Assembly (NCBI RefSeq): GCF_047549485.1
Contig: NZ_CP180191.1
Coordinates: forward strand, 62,001-126,000
Direction of reading: 5' to 3'
From: Piscinibacterium candidicorallinum
GTDB lineage: Bacteria > Pseudomonadota > Gammaproteobacteria > Burkholderiales > Burkholderiaceae_C
DNA length: 64,000 nucleotides
The notes under the pieces were generated by a model that worked only from the letters and a program-made list of their open reading frames with translations, ran no database searches and was not told the DNA's origin. A program made the position numbers and the translations under genes. Shown one piece after another: positions 9,128 through 17,670 of the stretch; the first letter of the stretch is position 1, and each line of letters opens with the position of its first letter.

Positions 9128-9397
9128 ATGCTGAGCACCGTCGTGCCCATCGCTATCGGCGCCTTTGCGTTCGCGCTCGTGCTCAACCTGCTGCGCCTGC
9201 TCAAAGGCCCCAGCCTGCCGGACCGTGTCCTGGCGCTGGACACGCTCTATGTCAACAGCGTGGCGCTGCTTCTGCTGATCGGCATCCAGTTCAAGACAAT
9301 GCTGTTCTTTGAAGCCGCACTCGTGATTGCGCTACTGGGCTTTGTCGGCACGGTCTGCGTGAGCAAGTACATCAGCCGCGGAGACATCGTCGAATGA
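9128..9397 (+). CDS. mrpF: Na+/H+ antiporter subunit F (MrpF/PhaF)
   Basis: This is a small membrane subunit of 89 residues with three hydrophobic segments and the family motif LLKGPSLPDRVLALDTL. I chose the ATG at 9128 because it follows GGGAGG with good spacing and gives the usual length of about 90 residues. The in-frame ATG at 9044 would add a translation of repeat copy A. The stop overlaps mrpG by four bases. Confidence 0.94.
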   Translation: MLSTVVPIAIGAFAFALVLNLLRLLKGPSLPDRVLALDTLYVNSVALLLLIGIQFKTMLFFEAALVIALLGFVGTVCVSKYISRGDIVE

Positions 9398-9738
9398 ACG
9401 CCCTGCCCCTCTGGCTCGATGTGCTGATCGCCGTGCTGATCCTGATTGGCGCCGTATTCGCGCTGATCGGCTCCTACGGTTTGGCCAAGCTCGGCGACTT
9501 TCTCAAGCGCCTGCACGGCCCAACGAAGGCCACCACGCTCGGTGTGGGCTGCGTGCTCATCGCCTCCATGATCTGGTTCAACGCCCAGGGCATGCTGTCC
9601 CTGCACGAGCTGCTGATCACGCTCTTCCTCTTCATGACCGCTCCGGTCTCCGCGCACCTGCTGATCAAGGCGGCGATGAAGATGGATGGGTCGATCAAGC
9701 CCAAGGAGCCTGCGGCCAAGCTCAAGCAAGGCGATTGA
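9394..9738 (+). CDS. mrpG: Na+/H+ antiporter subunit G (MrpG/PhaG)
   Basis: This is the last Mrp subunit, with 114 residues, three hydrophobic segments, the GSYGLAKLGDFLKRLHGPTK motif region and a Lys-rich tail. It overlaps mrpF by four bases. Its 3' end overlaps the convergent Lrp-family gene by 17 bp, leaving no room for a separate terminator between the two. Confidence 0.94.
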   Translation: MNALPLWLDVLIAVLILIGAVFALIGSYGLAKLGDFLKRLHGPTKATTLGVGCVLIASMIWFNAQGMLSLHELLITLFLFMTAPVSAHLLIKAAMKMDGSIKPKEPAAKLKQGD

Positions 9739-10165
9739 GCTTCTCGGCCAGCACCACCGAGCTGGTGGTCTTGACCACGCCGTCCAGCTCGCCGATCTCA
9801 TCGAGCAGCGCATCGAGCTGGCTGCTCGACGCAGCGCGCACCAGCGCGAGGTAGTCGAACTCGCCGCTCACTGACGCGAGCAGCGCCACCTCGGGCATCC
9901 TGCCCAGGCGCTTGACCACATCGCGCCCGCGCTTGGGTTCCACCGTCAGGCCCACATAGGCGCTCAGCCCGGCCTCCACGCCCGCGCGGTTGATGCGCAC
10001 GCTGTAGCCGGTGATCACACCGGCTGCTTCCAGCTTCTGCATGCGCGCCAGCACCGTGGTGCGCGCCACGCCGAGCTTCTTGGCCAGCGTCGTCACGCTC
10101 TCGCGGGCGTTGGCCTGCAGCAGGGCGAGCAGGGCGCGGTCGGTGGCGTCGGTGGGGGTATTCAT
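9722..10165 (-). CDS. Lrp/AsnC family transcriptional regulator
   Basis: The product has 147 residues. The N-terminal winged helix-turn-helix (about 5-60) has the recognition region SVTTLAKKLGVARTTVLARM. A C-terminal RAM/AsnC ligand-binding domain (about 65-145) includes SGEFDYLALVRA, where amino acids usually bind at a dimer interface. It is divergent from the saccharopine dehydrogenase-like gene with a 160-bp gap between them. Divergent Lrp-type regulators usually control their neighbour, so lysine or a lysine-derived ligand is a reasonable guess. No ligand is proven by the sequence. Confidence 0.92.
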   Translation of the reverse strand: MNTPTDATDRALLALLQANARESVTTLAKKLGVARTTVLARMQKLEAAGVITGYSVRINRAGVEAGLSAYVGLTVEPKRGRDVVKRLGRMPEVALLASVSGEFDYLALVRAASSSQLDALLDEIGELDGVVKTTSSVVLAEKLNRLA

Positions 10166-10325
10166 GGCGCTATCTGATCACTTTGACTCTTCAAGACAGA
10201 CATATTGTCTCGTTTGCCTACCGAATTAGCCAGATTGCGCCTTCATATCGTCAGCTGCCCTCTCTAGACTGCGCGCCATCGCTCGCACCCTTGCGAGCCA
10301 ACCCAACCGCACAGAGAACACCACC
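10166..10325. promoter_or_regulatory. Divergent promoter region between lrp-type gene and saccharopine dehydrogenase-like gene
   Basis: The AT-richest part has GACA-N3-TGTC at 10199-10209 inside a longer stretch with AGACA and TGTCT, suitable for an Lrp-type dimer. A TAGACT at 10265 could be a -10 element for the plus-strand gene. Both are weak calls. Confidence 0.35.
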
Positions 10326-11417
10326 ATGAAGATCGTCCTGCTCGGCGCCGGCCACATCGGCCAGACCATTACCCGCCTGCTGACCGAAAGCGGCGACTAC
10401 CAGCTCACCGTAGTGGACCAGGTGGCCGCGCCGCTGGAAAAGCTCAAGTCCTTTGGCGTCAAGACCGCGGTGGTCGACACCGAAGACGACAGCGCGCTGA
10501 AGGCCGTGCTCACGGGCCACGACGCGGTCATCAACGCCCTGCCGTACCACATGGCCATCAAGGTGGCGCAGGCCGCCAAGGTCACCGGCGTGCACTACTT
10601 CGATCTGACCGAAGACGTGGCCGCCACCAAGGCCATCATGGCCATGGCCAAGGACGCCAACACCGCCTTCATGCCGCAATGCGGTCTGGCGCCCGGCTTC
10701 ATCGGCATTGCTGCGCATTCGCTCGCGCAGGCCTTCGACAAGATCGACGAGATCAAGATGCGCGTGGGCGCGCTGCCGGCCTTCCCGACCAACTCGCTCA
10801 AATACAACCTGACCTGGAGCGTGGATGGTCTGATCAACGAGTACTGCCACCCCTGCGAGGCCATCCATGAGGGCCGCCTCACGGAGCTACAGGCGCTCGA
10901 GGGCATGGAGCACTTCTCGCTCGACGGCGTGGAGTACGAAGCCTTCAATACCTCCGGCGGCCTGGGCACCCTGTGCGACACGCTCAGTGGCCGCGTGCGC
11001 AACCTCGACTACAAGAGCGTGCGCTACCCCGGCCACAACGCGCTCATGAAGGTGCTGCTGCAGGAGCTGCGTCTGTCCGAGGATCAGGAGACGCTCAAGA
11101 ACATCATGCGCAAGAGCGTGCCCACCACCATGCAGGACGTGGTGCTGGTGTTCATCACCGTCAGCGGCGAGAAGAACGGCGCCTATGTGCAGGAAGTGTT
11201 CGCCCGCAAGATCTTTGCCGAGCGCGGCGCAAAGCCCCTGTCGGCCATCCAGATCACCACGGCGGCGGGCATCTGCTGCGCTGTGGACCTGTTCCGCGAA
11301 GGCAAGCTGCCCAAGACCGGCTTCATTCGCCAGGAGCAGATTCAGCTGAGCGACTTCCTTGCCAACCGCTTTGGCCGGGCCTATGAGGAAAGCGGTCGGG
11401 TGGAGTCGATTTCCTGA
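10326..11417 (+). CDS. Saccharopine dehydrogenase family protein
   Basis: This NAD(P)-dependent enzyme of the saccharopine/lysine dehydrogenase family has 363 residues. The N-terminal Rossmann fold begins MKIVLLGAGHIGQTI, followed by the VINALPYHM strand-loop region. The catalytic/substrate domain includes MPQCGLAPGFIGIAAHSLA and SVDGLINEYCHP. It could form or cleave saccharopine, or act as a lysine 6-dehydrogenase; the sequence alone does not decide. The neighbouring family-7 aldehyde dehydrogenase handles 2-aminoadipate semialdehyde in known pathways, and the Lrp regulator is divergent. The three together suggest lysine breakdown to 2-aminoadipate. A three-unit 13-bp tandem repeat overlaps the stop codon. 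Confidence 0.85.
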   Translation: MKIVLLGAGHIGQTITRLLTESGDYQLTVVDQVAAPLEKLKSFGVKTAVVDTEDDSALKAVLTGHDAVINALPYHMAIKVAQAAKVTGVHYFDLTEDVAATKAIMAMAKDANTAFMPQCGLAPGFIGIAAHSLAQAFDKIDEIKMRVGALPAFPTNSLKYNLTWSVDGLINEYCHPCEAIHEGRLTELQALEGMEHFSLDGVEYEAFNTSGGLGTLCDTLSGRVRNLDYKSVRYPGHNALMKVLLQELRLSEDQETLKNIMRKSVPTTMQDVVLVFITVSGEKNGAYVQEVFARKIFAERGAKPLSAIQITTAAGICCAVDLFREGKLPKTGFIRQEQIQLSDFLANRFGRAYEESGRVESIS

Positions 11418-11441
11418 GTAGATGTCCTGAGTCGATGTCCT
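11403..11441 (+). repeat. Three tandem 13-bp units across a stop codon
   Basis: The units GAGTCGATTTCCT, GAGTAGATGTCCT and GAGTCGATGTCCT follow one another directly. The first includes the last codons of the saccharopine dehydrogenase-like gene and the others lie after its stop. This is probably local slippage. Confidence 0.8.
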
Positions 11442-11483
11442 GGGCCGGTGCAGCCCGCATCCAGAGATGTAGAAGTCCATTTC

Positions 11484-11539
11484 ATGCGGCTCTCCAGACC
11501 AAAATGGCTGAAGAGCCGCACCAGACAAGCGGAAAGCAC
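11484..11539 (+). repeat. Dispersed hairpin repeat, family 1, copy B
   Basis: The arms GCGGCTCTCCAG (11486-11497) and CTGAAGAGCCGC (11508-11519) pair over 12 bases with one mismatch, around the loop ACCAAAATGG. The shared tail CCAGACAAGCGGAAAGCAC follows. It lies in the 245-bp gap before the aldehyde dehydrogenase. Confidence 0.85.
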
Positions 11540-11662
11540 CTACAGAAATCGTGCTGGCGGCACCGATGGATCAGCGAGCCAAGCCGCGTCCGCTAGCCTG
11601 AAGACCTTCCATTGATTGATTGCAGCCGGCCTCTGCCCGCTGCCCTGCCTAGAGGCACCGCC

Positions 11663-13177
11663 ATGAAGCACGACACCTTGAAGCTGCTCGCCGAACTCGG
11701 CGTCACCATGCCCGACACCGCCGACTCGCACGACCTGATTGCCCGCACGCCCATCACCGGCGAGGCCATCGGCCCTGTGGCCACCGCCACCCACCAGCAG
11801 GCCGACGCGGCCGTGGCCCGCAGCGTCGAGGCCTTCCGCGCCTGGCGCAAGCTGCCGGCACCGCAGCGCGGTGAGCTCGTGCGTCTGCTGGGCGAGGAGC
11901 TGCGCGCCTCCAAGGCTGCGCTCGGCCAGCTGGTGTCGATCGAGGCCGGCAAGATCCTTCAGGAGGGTCTGGGCGAGGTGCAGGAGATGATCGACATCTG
12001 CGACTTCGCCGTCGGCCTGTCGCGCCAGCTCTACGGCCTGACCATCCAGAGCGAGCGCGCCGAGCACCGCATGATGGAAACCTGGCATCCGCTCGGCCCC
12101 ACGCTGATCATCAGCGCCTTCAATTTCCCGGTGGCGGTGTGGAGCTGGAATGCGGCGCTTGCCCTGGTCTGCGGCAACAGCATCGTCTGGAAGCCGAGCG
12201 AAAAGACGCCGCTCACGGCCCTGGCCACCCAGGCCATCTTCGAGCGCGCCGCCAAGCGCTTCGGCCGCGCGCCCGAGGGCCTGTCCGTCGTGCTGCAGGG
12301 CGGGCGCGAGCTCGGCGAGCAATTGGTGAATGATGCGCGCTTTCCGCTGGTGTCGGCCACTGGCTCGACGCGCATGGGCCGCGCCGTGGGCGAGGCCTGT
12401 GCCAAGCGCTTTGCACGCAGCCTGCTGGAGCTGGGCGGCAACAACGCGGCCATCATTGCGCCGAGCGCCGATCTGAAGATCGTCGAGCGCGCGGCCACCT
12501 TCTCGGCCGTGGGCACGGCCGGCCAGCGCTGCACCACCCTGCGCCGCCTGCTGGTGCACGCGAGCGTGTACGACCAGCTCGTGCCGCGCCTGAAGCAGAT
12601 CTACGGCAAGTTGCCGATCGGGTCGCCCGTGGCGGACGGCACGCTCGTCGGCCCGCTGATCGACAAGCAGGCTTACGAGGCCATGCAGCGCGCGCTGGAC
12701 GATGCGCGTGCCCAGGGCGGCACGGTCACGGGCGGCGAGCGGGTGCTCACCGAACTCGGCGCCAACGCCTATTACGTTCAGCCCGCCATCGTGGAGATGC
12801 CGGCCCAGACGCCTGTGGTCTGCCACGAAACCTTTGCGCCCATCCTGTACGTGATGAAGTACAGCGGTGACGTGACCGAGGCGATCGCACTGAACAACGC
12901 CGTGAATCACGGCCTGTCCTCGGCCATCTTCACCAACGACATGCGCGAGGCCGAGCGCTTCGTCAGCGACGAAGGTAGCGACTGCGGCATTGCCAACGTC
13001 AACATCGGTACCAGTGGCGCGGAGATCGGCGGCGCCTTCGGTGGCGAGAAGGACACGGGCGGTGGCCGCGAGAGCGGCTCGGACGCATGGAAAACCTACA
13101 TGCGCCGTGCCACCAATACCTTCAACTACGGCAGCAGCCTGCCGCTGGCCCAAGGCATCCGCTTCGAGATTGACTGA
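11663..13177 (+). CDS. Aldehyde dehydrogenase family 7 (2-aminoadipate semialdehyde dehydrogenase type)
   Basis: This is a 504-residue NAD-dependent aldehyde dehydrogenase of the antiquitin type. The catalytic Cys290 is in GQRCTTLRR and the general base Glu256 in LELGGNNAA. The family-7 signature near the C-terminus, GGEKDTGGGRESGSDAWK, binds the substrate carboxylate in characterised relatives. The ATG at 11663 follows AGAGGC and gives the normal family length. The longer frame from 11612 has an atypical leader. Family members oxidise 2-aminoadipate-6-semialdehyde (piperideine-6-carboxylate) in lysine degradation. The saccharopine dehydrogenase-like gene next door supports that role, but the 245-bp gap with a repeat means co-transcription is not certain. 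Confidence 0.92.
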   Translation: MKHDTLKLLAELGVTMPDTADSHDLIARTPITGEAIGPVATATHQQADAAVARSVEAFRAWRKLPAPQRGELVRLLGEELRASKAALGQLVSIEAGKILQEGLGEVQEMIDICDFAVGLSRQLYGLTIQSERAEHRMMETWHPLGPTLIISAFNFPVAVWSWNAALALVCGNSIVWKPSEKTPLTALATQAIFERAAKRFGRAPEGLSVVLQGGRELGEQLVNDARFPLVSATGSTRMGRAVGEACAKRFARSLLELGGNNAAIIAPSADLKIVERAATFSAVGTAGQRCTTLRRLLVHASVYDQLVPRLKQIYGKLPIGSPVADGTLVGPLIDKQAYEAMQRALDDARAQGGTVTGGERVLTELGANAYYVQPAIVEMPAQTPVVCHETFAPILYVMKYSGDVTEAIALNNAVNHGLSSAIFTNDMREAERFVSDEGSDCGIANVNIGTSGAEIGGAFGGEKDTGGGRESGSDAWKTYMRRATNTFNYGSSLPLAQGIRFEID

Positions 13178-13278
13178 AACGGCGACGGGACGCCCCGAGC
13201 CGGGCATCTCCTTGCTGGCGATTTGCCCGGGCCGTTGCTAGCCTTGCCGGGCGCGGGCATGGACCCCGCCCGCTGGAC

Positions 13279-16200
13279 ATGGCACGGACTGAACCGTTTT
13301 CATTTGCCGCCTCCGAGGCGGATCCCAATCTGCGCGCCGCGCTCGACAGTCTCGACGCGGCGCTATGGAGTCTGGAACGCGGCAGCGGCGTGGTGCGCAT
13401 CTGGGCGCCACTGCATGGCGTGCTCGCGCCGCTCGCCACGCTGAGCTCGCTCGAAGACTTCCTGCGGCTGGTGCCTGATGTGCAGAGAGGCATGCTGCGT
13501 GCCACGCTGGACGCCTGCATGCGCGATCGGCGCGGCTTCGAGATCAGCGTGCAGCTGAACCTGCCGGCCGGCCCGATCGAAGTGGCGCTCAATGGCAGGC
13601 ATACGCCCTGCGGCGCGGCCGGCCATCTCGATCTGCTGCATGAGGATGATCATGCCCACGTGCAGCTGCTGCGCGGCGACGCACTGCTCAACTGCGTGCA
13701 GCGCATGGCCGGCGTAGGCCTGTGGGAGATCGATCTGATCTCGGGTTTTCACCACTGGGACCGGCAGGTGTTCGAGATCTACGGGCTCGACGCCGATGGC
13801 CCGCAGCTCACAGTGGAGGAGGCGATCTCCTACTACACGCCCAGGGCGCGCGAGCTGCTGGAGCCGGCGCTGGCGGACTGTATCCAGCACGGCAAGCCCT
13901 TCATCGTCGAGAACGAACTGCGCCGGGCGGACGGCCGTGTGATCTGGGTGCGCTCTGCCGGGCAGCGCATTGAGCTGGCCGGGCAGCCTGTGGCGGTGGT
14001 GGGCACCTTCCAGGACATCTCTGAGTCCATGCAGACGCGGCAACGTCTGGAGCATCGTCTGCGTCTGGCCAATCACGCCGGCCACGCAGCCTTCTGGGAG
14101 CGGGATCTTCGCACCGGTCAGGGCCAGTGGGACGCGCGCATGTTCGAGCTGTTCGGCTTCGATCCCACCGGCCCGGTACCGAGTTTCGAGCAGGCCAGCG
14201 CCCGCTTTATCGATGGCGATCGCGAGCGCGCGCGCGCGATCTGGACGGAGTCCCTGCGCAGCGGTGGCATCGCAGAGACGTTCTATCGCATCCGGCATGA
14301 CGATGGACGCATCGTCGCCCTGCGCTCGGTCTGGGAGGTTGAGCTGGACACCGACGGCGTGCCGATGCATGCCGTCGGGCTGGTGACCGACAACACCCCC
14401 GGCTATCAGCTGGCCATGGAGAGCCAGGCCCTGGCCGAGCAGCTGGATCTGGCCGCCAACATCGGCGGCGTCGGTATCTGGCGTCTGGACGCGGCCACCA
14501 ACATCATCACTGCCAACGCCCGTGCCTACGAACTCTACGGCCTGGACCCGAACCAGACCTGGACCCTGGACGCCGCGATCCATGGCGTGTTGCCGGAAGA
14601 CCGGTCACTTGTCGAGCGTGCCAGGGACGCCAGCTTCAACACCGACGAAGTCGTGCTCGTGGAGTACCGCGTAAGTCTCGCCGACGGCAACATCCGCCAC
14701 CTGCAGACGCGCAGCCGCAGCCAGCGCGATGCGGCCGGGCGGCTGCTGTCGGTGATCGGCGTCGCCTCGGACATCACCGAGATCCGCGTGGCCCTGGAGA
14801 CTGAGCAGAGCATCAACCAGCGCCTGCAGCTGGCCGCCAGCTCGTCGGGCATCGGCTTCTGGGAGTTTGATCCGGCGACGGGCATCTTCGACAACGACGC
14901 GCAGGTCATGCGGATCTGGGGTCTGGGGGAGCGCCAGATGCAGATCAGCAAGGCGCGCATGGATGAACAGGTCGAGCCTGAGGATCTGGGCCGCTACAAC
15001 GCCCTGCTCGACGCGGTCGTGCAGGATGGCCAGACCCGCGGCCTGGTCTACCGGATCCGGCGCGCAGACGGCGTCAGTCGCCTGCTGCGCCTGAACGCCT
15101 CGGCTGTTCGAGACCCCGCAGGCACGGTGATCAAGCTGGTGGGTACGGAGCGCGACATCACCTACGAGCGCAGTATCGAGCTCGAGCTGCGCAGCGCCCT
15201 GGACCGGCTGTCCCTGGCCACGCAGACCGCCCGCATCGGTATCTTCGAGCACAACGTGGACCGGCGCGAAACCTGGTGGGACGCACAGATGTTTGACCTG
15301 TACGGCGAACCGCGTGCCAGCGGGCGCATGCCCGACGAGATCTGGCGGACTGCCGTAGATGCTGGCGAGCGTCAGGCCGCTCGCACCCTTCTGGGCAGTG
15401 CACAGGCTGATCAGCAGCTCACCCGCGAGTTCACGATCCGGCGCGCGGATGGACAGGAGCGCAGCATCGCTTCTCGCGGCATCGTTTCGCGCAACGCGCA
15501 GGGAGAACGCATCGTCGTGGGCGTCAACTGGGATGTGACCGACATGGCCCAGGCCGAGCGCGATCGGCGCGAGCGCGAGATTGCAGTGCGCGAGAGCCAG
15601 GCAAAGAGCGAGTTCCTGTCACGCATGAGCCACGAGCTGCGCACCCCGCTGAATGCGATCCTGGGCTTTTCGCAGCTGCTGCTGCATGACCCGGCACAGG
15701 ATCTCAGCCTGCCGCAGCGCAATCATCTTCAGAGCATCGAATCTGCGGGCTGGCACCTGCTCGAGATGATCAACGAGGTCCTGGAGTTGTCACGGATCGA
15801 CTCGTCGCAGGGCACGGTGCAGTGCGCCGCGGTCGAGCTGGGCGCGATCGTGCGCGAGATCGGCACCCTGCTCGAACCGATGGCGCAGAAGGCCGGCGTG
15901 AGCATCGAACTGCCTCTGCTCATCGGTGCCGGCTGGTATGTCCATGCAGATGCCACGCGGCTCAAGCAGGTGTTGTCCAACCTCATCTCCAATGCCATCA
16001 AGTACAACCGCGCTGGAGGACAGGTCAGGGTCGAGATCGGGCAGGACGAGGCGCAGATCCGCCTGGCGGTGCGCGATACCGGCCGCGGCATGAGCGCGGA
16101 TCAGCAGCGCCGTCTGTTCCGACCCTTCGACCGCCTGGGCATGGAAACCTCGGGCATCGAGGGGGTCGGCATCGGCCTGGTCATCACCCGCAAGCTAGCC

Positions 16201-16722
16201 GAGCTGATGGATGCGCAGCTGGACGTGCAGAGCACCGAGGGCGAAGGTTCCTGCTTCACGCTCTCGCTGCGTCGTGTTCCTGCACCCGAAGCTGTGCCGG
16301 CCCAGACCCGCTCCGTTTCTGAGAGCAGCGTGCAGTCGGCACGCGCCCGCGGCAAGGTGCTCTACATCGAGGACAACGCCCTGAACCGCGCTGTGTTCGA
16401 GGGCCTTCTGATGTCGCGCCCGAACGTGGCGCTGTGCTGTGCCGCCACGGGTGGCGAAGGTGTGCGTGCGGCGCTGGCCGATCCACCGAACCTCATCGTG
16501 GTGGACCTGCACCTGCCGGACATGGATGGGTATGGCGTTCTGGAGGCGCTACGACGCGAACCGGTTCTCCAGGGCGTGCCCATCGTCACCCTCACTGCCA
16601 GTGCCATGGCAGAGGACCGGGACCGCGCGCTGGCCGCAGGGTTTGCGGACTTCTGGACCAAGCCCCTGTCACTCGATGGACTGACTGCGCGTCTGGACGA
16701 GCTGCTGATCGGCGAGCAATAG
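13279..16722 (+). CDS. Hybrid sensor histidine kinase with five tandem PAS domains and a receiver
   Basis: This large soluble sensor has 1,147 residues and no membrane segment. After an N-terminal region of about 130 residues come five PAS/PAC units starting near 135, 258, 388, 515 and 642. Each opens with a similar L-x-LA...GIGxWE pattern and ends with a DIT/DIS-type turn. The HisKA domain has the phospho-acceptor His785 in SHELRTPLN. The ATPase domain carries DTGRGMS and GIGLVITRKLAE. The C-terminal receiver has Asp1076 in VVDLHLPDMDG and the conserved Lys in FWTKPL. The stacked PAS units suggest cytoplasmic sensing of redox state or small ligands. No DNA-binding response regulator is adjacent, so the target is unknown. 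The 3' end overlaps the convergent DUF2520 gene by 54 bp. Confidence 0.94.
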   Translation: MARTEPFSFAASEADPNLRAALDSLDAALWSLERGSGVVRIWAPLHGVLAPLATLSSLEDFLRLVPDVQRGMLRATLDACMRDRRGFEISVQLNLPAGPIEVALNGRHTPCGAAGHLDLLHEDDHAHVQLLRGDALLNCVQRMAGVGLWEIDLISGFHHWDRQVFEIYGLDADGPQLTVEEAISYYTPRARELLEPALADCIQHGKPFIVENELRRADGRVIWVRSAGQRIELAGQPVAVVGTFQDISESMQTRQRLEHRLRLANHAGHAAFWERDLRTGQGQWDARMFELFGFDPTGPVPSFEQASARFIDGDRERARAIWTESLRSGGIAETFYRIRHDDGRIVALRSVWEVELDTDGVPMHAVGLVTDNTPGYQLAMESQALAEQLDLAANIGGVGIWRLDAATNIITANARAYELYGLDPNQTWTLDAAIHGVLPEDRSLVERARDASFNTDEVVLVEYRVSLADGNIRHLQTRSRSQRDAAGRLLSVIGVASDITEIRVALETEQSINQRLQLAASSSGIGFWEFDPATGIFDNDAQVMRIWGLGERQMQISKARMDEQVEPEDLGRYNALLDAVVQDGQTRGLVYRIRRADGVSRLLRLNASAVRDPAGTVIKLVGTERDITYERSIELELRSALDRLSLATQTARIGIFEHNVDRRETWWDAQMFDLYGEPRASGRMPDEIWRTAVDAGERQAARTLLGSAQADQQLTREFTIRRADGQERSIASRGIVSRNAQGERIVVGVNWDVTDMAQAERDRREREIAVRESQAKSEFLSRMSHELRTPLNAILGFSQLLLHDPAQDLSLPQRNHLQSIESAGWHLLEMINEVLELSRIDSSQGTVQCAAVELGAIVREIGTLLEPMAQKAGVSIELPLLIGAGWYVHADATRLKQVLSNLISNAIKYNRAGGQVRVEIGQDEAQIRLAVRDTGRGMSADQQRRLFRPFDRLGMETSGIEGVGIGLVITRKLAELMDAQLDVQSTEGEGSCFTLSLRRVPAPEAVPAQTRSVSESSVQSARARGKVLYIEDNALNRAVFEGLLMSRPNVALCCAATGGEGVRAALADPPNLIVVDLHLPDMDGYGVLEALRREPVLQGVPIVTLTASAMAEDRDRALAAGFADFWTKPLSLDGLTARLDELLIGEQ

Positions 16723-17595
16723 CGCCTCGATGGCAGCCGCCTGGGTGGCGTCCAGACGACCCGCACCACGAGCGGTGCGCAGCGTACGCAGGGCGAGCAC
16801 TCGGTACAGCGCTGCAATGTCCTGCTCGGGCAATCCATCGATTGCGTCCAGATGCTTGCGCAAGGTGCCGACATCGCCGCGCGACACCACCCCCGGCAGG
16901 CTTTCGGCGAGCCCCCCCGTCTGCGCGGCGTTCAGCGTGCTGCGTGCCAGTGGCAGGAGTGCTGCGAGGGTCTGTTCCTCGCTGGCGCCGAAGCTGGCCC
17001 AAAGACGCGCAGCTTCGCCCAGCAGCGCGTTCAGAAACGCACCGGCGTAGTGGGCCGCGGCGTGGTAGCGCGCGCGTGCACCGGGGGGCAGGCTGAGCGG
17101 GCGCAGGCGCAGATCCTGCGCGAACTGTTCGAGCGTCAAGTTCAGCGTCCCTTGCGCCTCGATGGCCACGGTGCAGCCGGGCAGGCTCGCCAATGTGGCC
17201 CCGGGGTCTGCAAAGACGGTCAGCGGATGAAAGCCACCGATGGCTGCGCCGGCCGCGGCCGCGGACTGCAGGGCAGAGACTTCGGTGGCGCCACTGCAGT
17301 GGACCGCGGCCTGCCCCGTTCTCCATGGCAGAGCCGCGCAGACGCTGGCAATGGCGTCATCACTCACCGTGAGTAGCACGAGATCGCAGTAGGTCACCAC
17401 CGCATCCATGCCCACTGCGCTGCAGCCTGGCAGTGCGTCTGCCAAGGCCTGCGCGCGCCCCGCGTGACGGCTGGCCACATGGCTAACCGTCCAGCCCGCC
17501 TGCTGCGCGGCACGGGCTAAGGTCTGCGCCAGGCGGCCCGCGCCAATGAAGCCCAGCCGCGGGCGTGGGGCTGTGGGTTGCGTCGGTGAATTCAT
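16669..17595 (-). CDS. Rossmann-like and DUF2520 domain-containing protein
   Basis: The 308 residues have an N-terminal NAD(P)-type Rossmann domain beginning RPRLGFIGAGRLAQTLARA. The DUF2520 C-terminal domain follows, with GGFHPLTVFADPG and the helix YHAAAHYAGAFLNALL. The architecture resembles ketopantoate reductase/ProC-like 6-phosphogluconate dehydrogenase-fold oxidoreductases. Substrate and pathway are unknown for the family. The gene is convergent with the hybrid kinase and overlaps it. It stands 75 bp from the divergent DUF2252 gene. Confidence 0.88.
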   Translation of the reverse strand: MNSPTQPTAPRPRLGFIGAGRLAQTLARAAQQAGWTVSHVASRHAGRAQALADALPGCSAVGMDAVVTYCDLVLLTVSDDAIASVCAALPWRTGQAAVHCSGATEVSALQSAAAAGAAIGGFHPLTVFADPGATLASLPGCTVAIEAQGTLNLTLEQFAQDLRLRPLSLPPGARARYHAAAHYAGAFLNALLGEAARLWASFGASEEQTLAALLPLARSTLNAAQTGGLAESLPGVVSRGDVGTLRKHLDAIDGLPEQDIAALYRVLALRTLRTARGAGRLDATQAAAIEALLLADQQLVQTRSQSIE

Positions 17596-17670
17596 GGTCT
17601 TTGTCGTTCCTGTGGCCGATGCGGTCGCTCCCCGGGCAAGCCCTTAGAGCGGTGACGCGCATCAGCCACC

